Below are positions 62,886 through 64,000 of a stretch of DNA of 64,000 nt, one piece after another. The first letter of the stretch is position 1. Each line of letters opens with the position of its first letter. The position numbers and the translations under genes are program-made. Origin of the DNA: DATEKX01 sp963726785. Lineage in GTDB: Bacteria; Acidobacteriota; Blastocatellia; UBA7656. The stretch lies in assembly GCA_963726785.1 (NCBI GenBank), contig CAVSDJ010000009.1, forward strand, positions 310,001-374,000, written 5' to 3'. The notes below the pieces were generated by a model that saw only the letters and a program-made list of their open reading frames with translations, had not been told where the DNA came from and did not search any database.

Positions 62886-64000
62886 TCATTCGTAGCGAAG
62901 CGCGACCATCGGGTCTACCTTCGCCGCACGTCGCGCAGGGATGTAGCAGGCAACGAGCGCAATCAACAGCAGCAAAACGCCGACCACCGCGAGCGTAATC
63001 GGATCGTTCGCTTTCACGCCGTAAAGCTGGCTCTCGATTACTTGCTTCAACGCATAAGCGCCTAACGCGCCAATGACCAGCCCGATCACCACCAGCTTCA
63101 TCCCCTGCCAGATCACGAGCCGCAGCACGTTGCTTGTTTGCGCGCCCAACGCCATACGGATGCCTATCTCCTGTGTGCGTTGCGCGACTGAATAAGCCAT
63201 CACGCCATACAAACCAACTGCCGCAAGCAACACAGCAAGCCCGCCGAAAAAGCTCAACAGGCTGGCGAAGAGACGCTCCTGGAGCAACGCTTCACTTGAT
63301 TGCGCCACCTGCGTTTTGACGTCTGTGATCGGCAGGTTGTCATCCACTTCGCGCACAGCATCACGCACGGCAGTAGTCAGAGCAACAGGGTCGCCTGTGG
63401 CGCGAATGGAATAGAACATGTCGCCGATCTCTTTGTTATCTTGCCGCCAGGGCGTGTAAAACAACGGCTGCATCTCCTGGCGCTGTTCGTTGTATTTGCT
63501 GTCGCGCACGATGCCGACAATCTCGATTTTGCCAGCGGTCTCTTCATCTGTGCCTACGCGTTTGCCTATCGGGTCTTCGTCGGGGAAAAACTTGCGCGCC
63601 AGTGTTTCGTTGATGACCGCGACTCTCGGGGCTCGCTCATTATCCTGTTCAGTGAAACCGCGCCCGACGCAGCAGCGGAATCTCCATCGTCTTGAAATAA
63701 TTTTCTCGCACGACCTGCATGTTCGTCAGGTGCTGTGCGTCGGATTTCGCCGTCTCGCCGGGCAGGATGATCGACAAATTGTTCATGTAATGCGCGATCA
63801 GCGGAACGTTCGCAAAGGTGACAGACTGCGCGCCCGGAGTGTTATCGAGTCGCGCAAACAACTGCTGATAAAGTTGCAACAGCTTTTCATCCTTGTACCC
63901 GGTCGAACGCGGATGCAGCGAGAAGTTCAACAGGTTTTCCTGATTGAAGCCAAGCTCGACCTGTTGCAGATTGCGCAGCGTGCGAACGAACAACCCCGCG
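62886..64000 (-). pseudogene. ADOP-family permease, copy 20, 5' part outside window, one frameshift
   Basis: Covers the helix that opens the second permease half, the second outer domain and the last three helices. The upper frame reads FVRTLRNLQQVELGFNQENL to MEIPLLR near 63662, where one extra base must be skipped to reach GRGFTEQDNERAPRVAVINE; the lower frame then runs to VDPMVALRYE with stop at 62886. It has KQVIESQLYGVKANDPITL, noticeably different from its neighbours, and so is not a recent duplicate of copy 19. Confidence 0.88.

Overview
The window reads as chromosomal DNA of an Acidobacteriota bacterium, possibly class Blastocatellia. It has medium-high GC and is dominated by one protein family, the roughly 800-residue duplicated FtsX/MacB-type permeases known as ADOP (acidobacterial duplicated orphan permease, TIGR03434). 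I count twenty copies, or remains of copies, all on the minus strand: three at 1-7466, one ruined copy at 18826-21254, and an unbroken head-to-tail array of sixteen from 27169 past the right edge. No ABC ATPase, membrane-fusion protein or transposase gene is visible, so the permeases are orphans here too.

Almost every ADOP-to-ADOP gap is about 80 bp. It starts within a few bases after one stop codon, holds a roughly 60-bp palindrome, and ends with a GGAGG-type ribosome binding site and the next start. The palindromes come in two main arm types, A (core GCCCGCGCGTAAGCAAGGGC) and B (core GCCCGACCGTSAGGGAGGGC). Five carry one arm of each type, and two gaps hold unrelated palindromes. Together with patches of near-identity at the 3' ends of otherwise diverged copies, a 66-codon deletion derivative, and one base deletion shared by two dead copies, this suggests an array that recombines and is partly homogenised.

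The other genes lie between the ADOP blocks. At 7570-10775 are a response regulator with a PP2C-type phosphatase output, an ECF sigma factor, and a divergent DoxX-like membrane protein. The last two share a divergent promoter with identically spaced TTTGTAACC / ACTCT elements. At 11071-18676 are a di-haem cytochrome c peroxidase-like protein, GTP cyclohydrolase II, a Crp/Fnr regulator, then a run of secreted protein, Tat-exported multicopper oxidase, SCO-type copper chaperone and YVTN beta-propeller, which looks like a periplasmic copper/redox module. At 21414-24120 is a two-subunit molybdenum hydroxylase of the isoquinoline 1-oxidoreductase type. At 24470-26992 are two related cysteine-rich small secreted proteins and two proteins of unknown function, one with TPR-like repeats.

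Many genes are interrupted by single-base frameshifts, mostly +1. They concentrate at 12.5-25.4 kb and 39.9-44.9 kb but also occur elsewhere. A consensus error in the assembly must be excluded before calling these pseudogenes. One deletion shared by two paralogues argues that at least part of the decay is real. I saw no tRNA, rRNA, CRISPR array or prophage.
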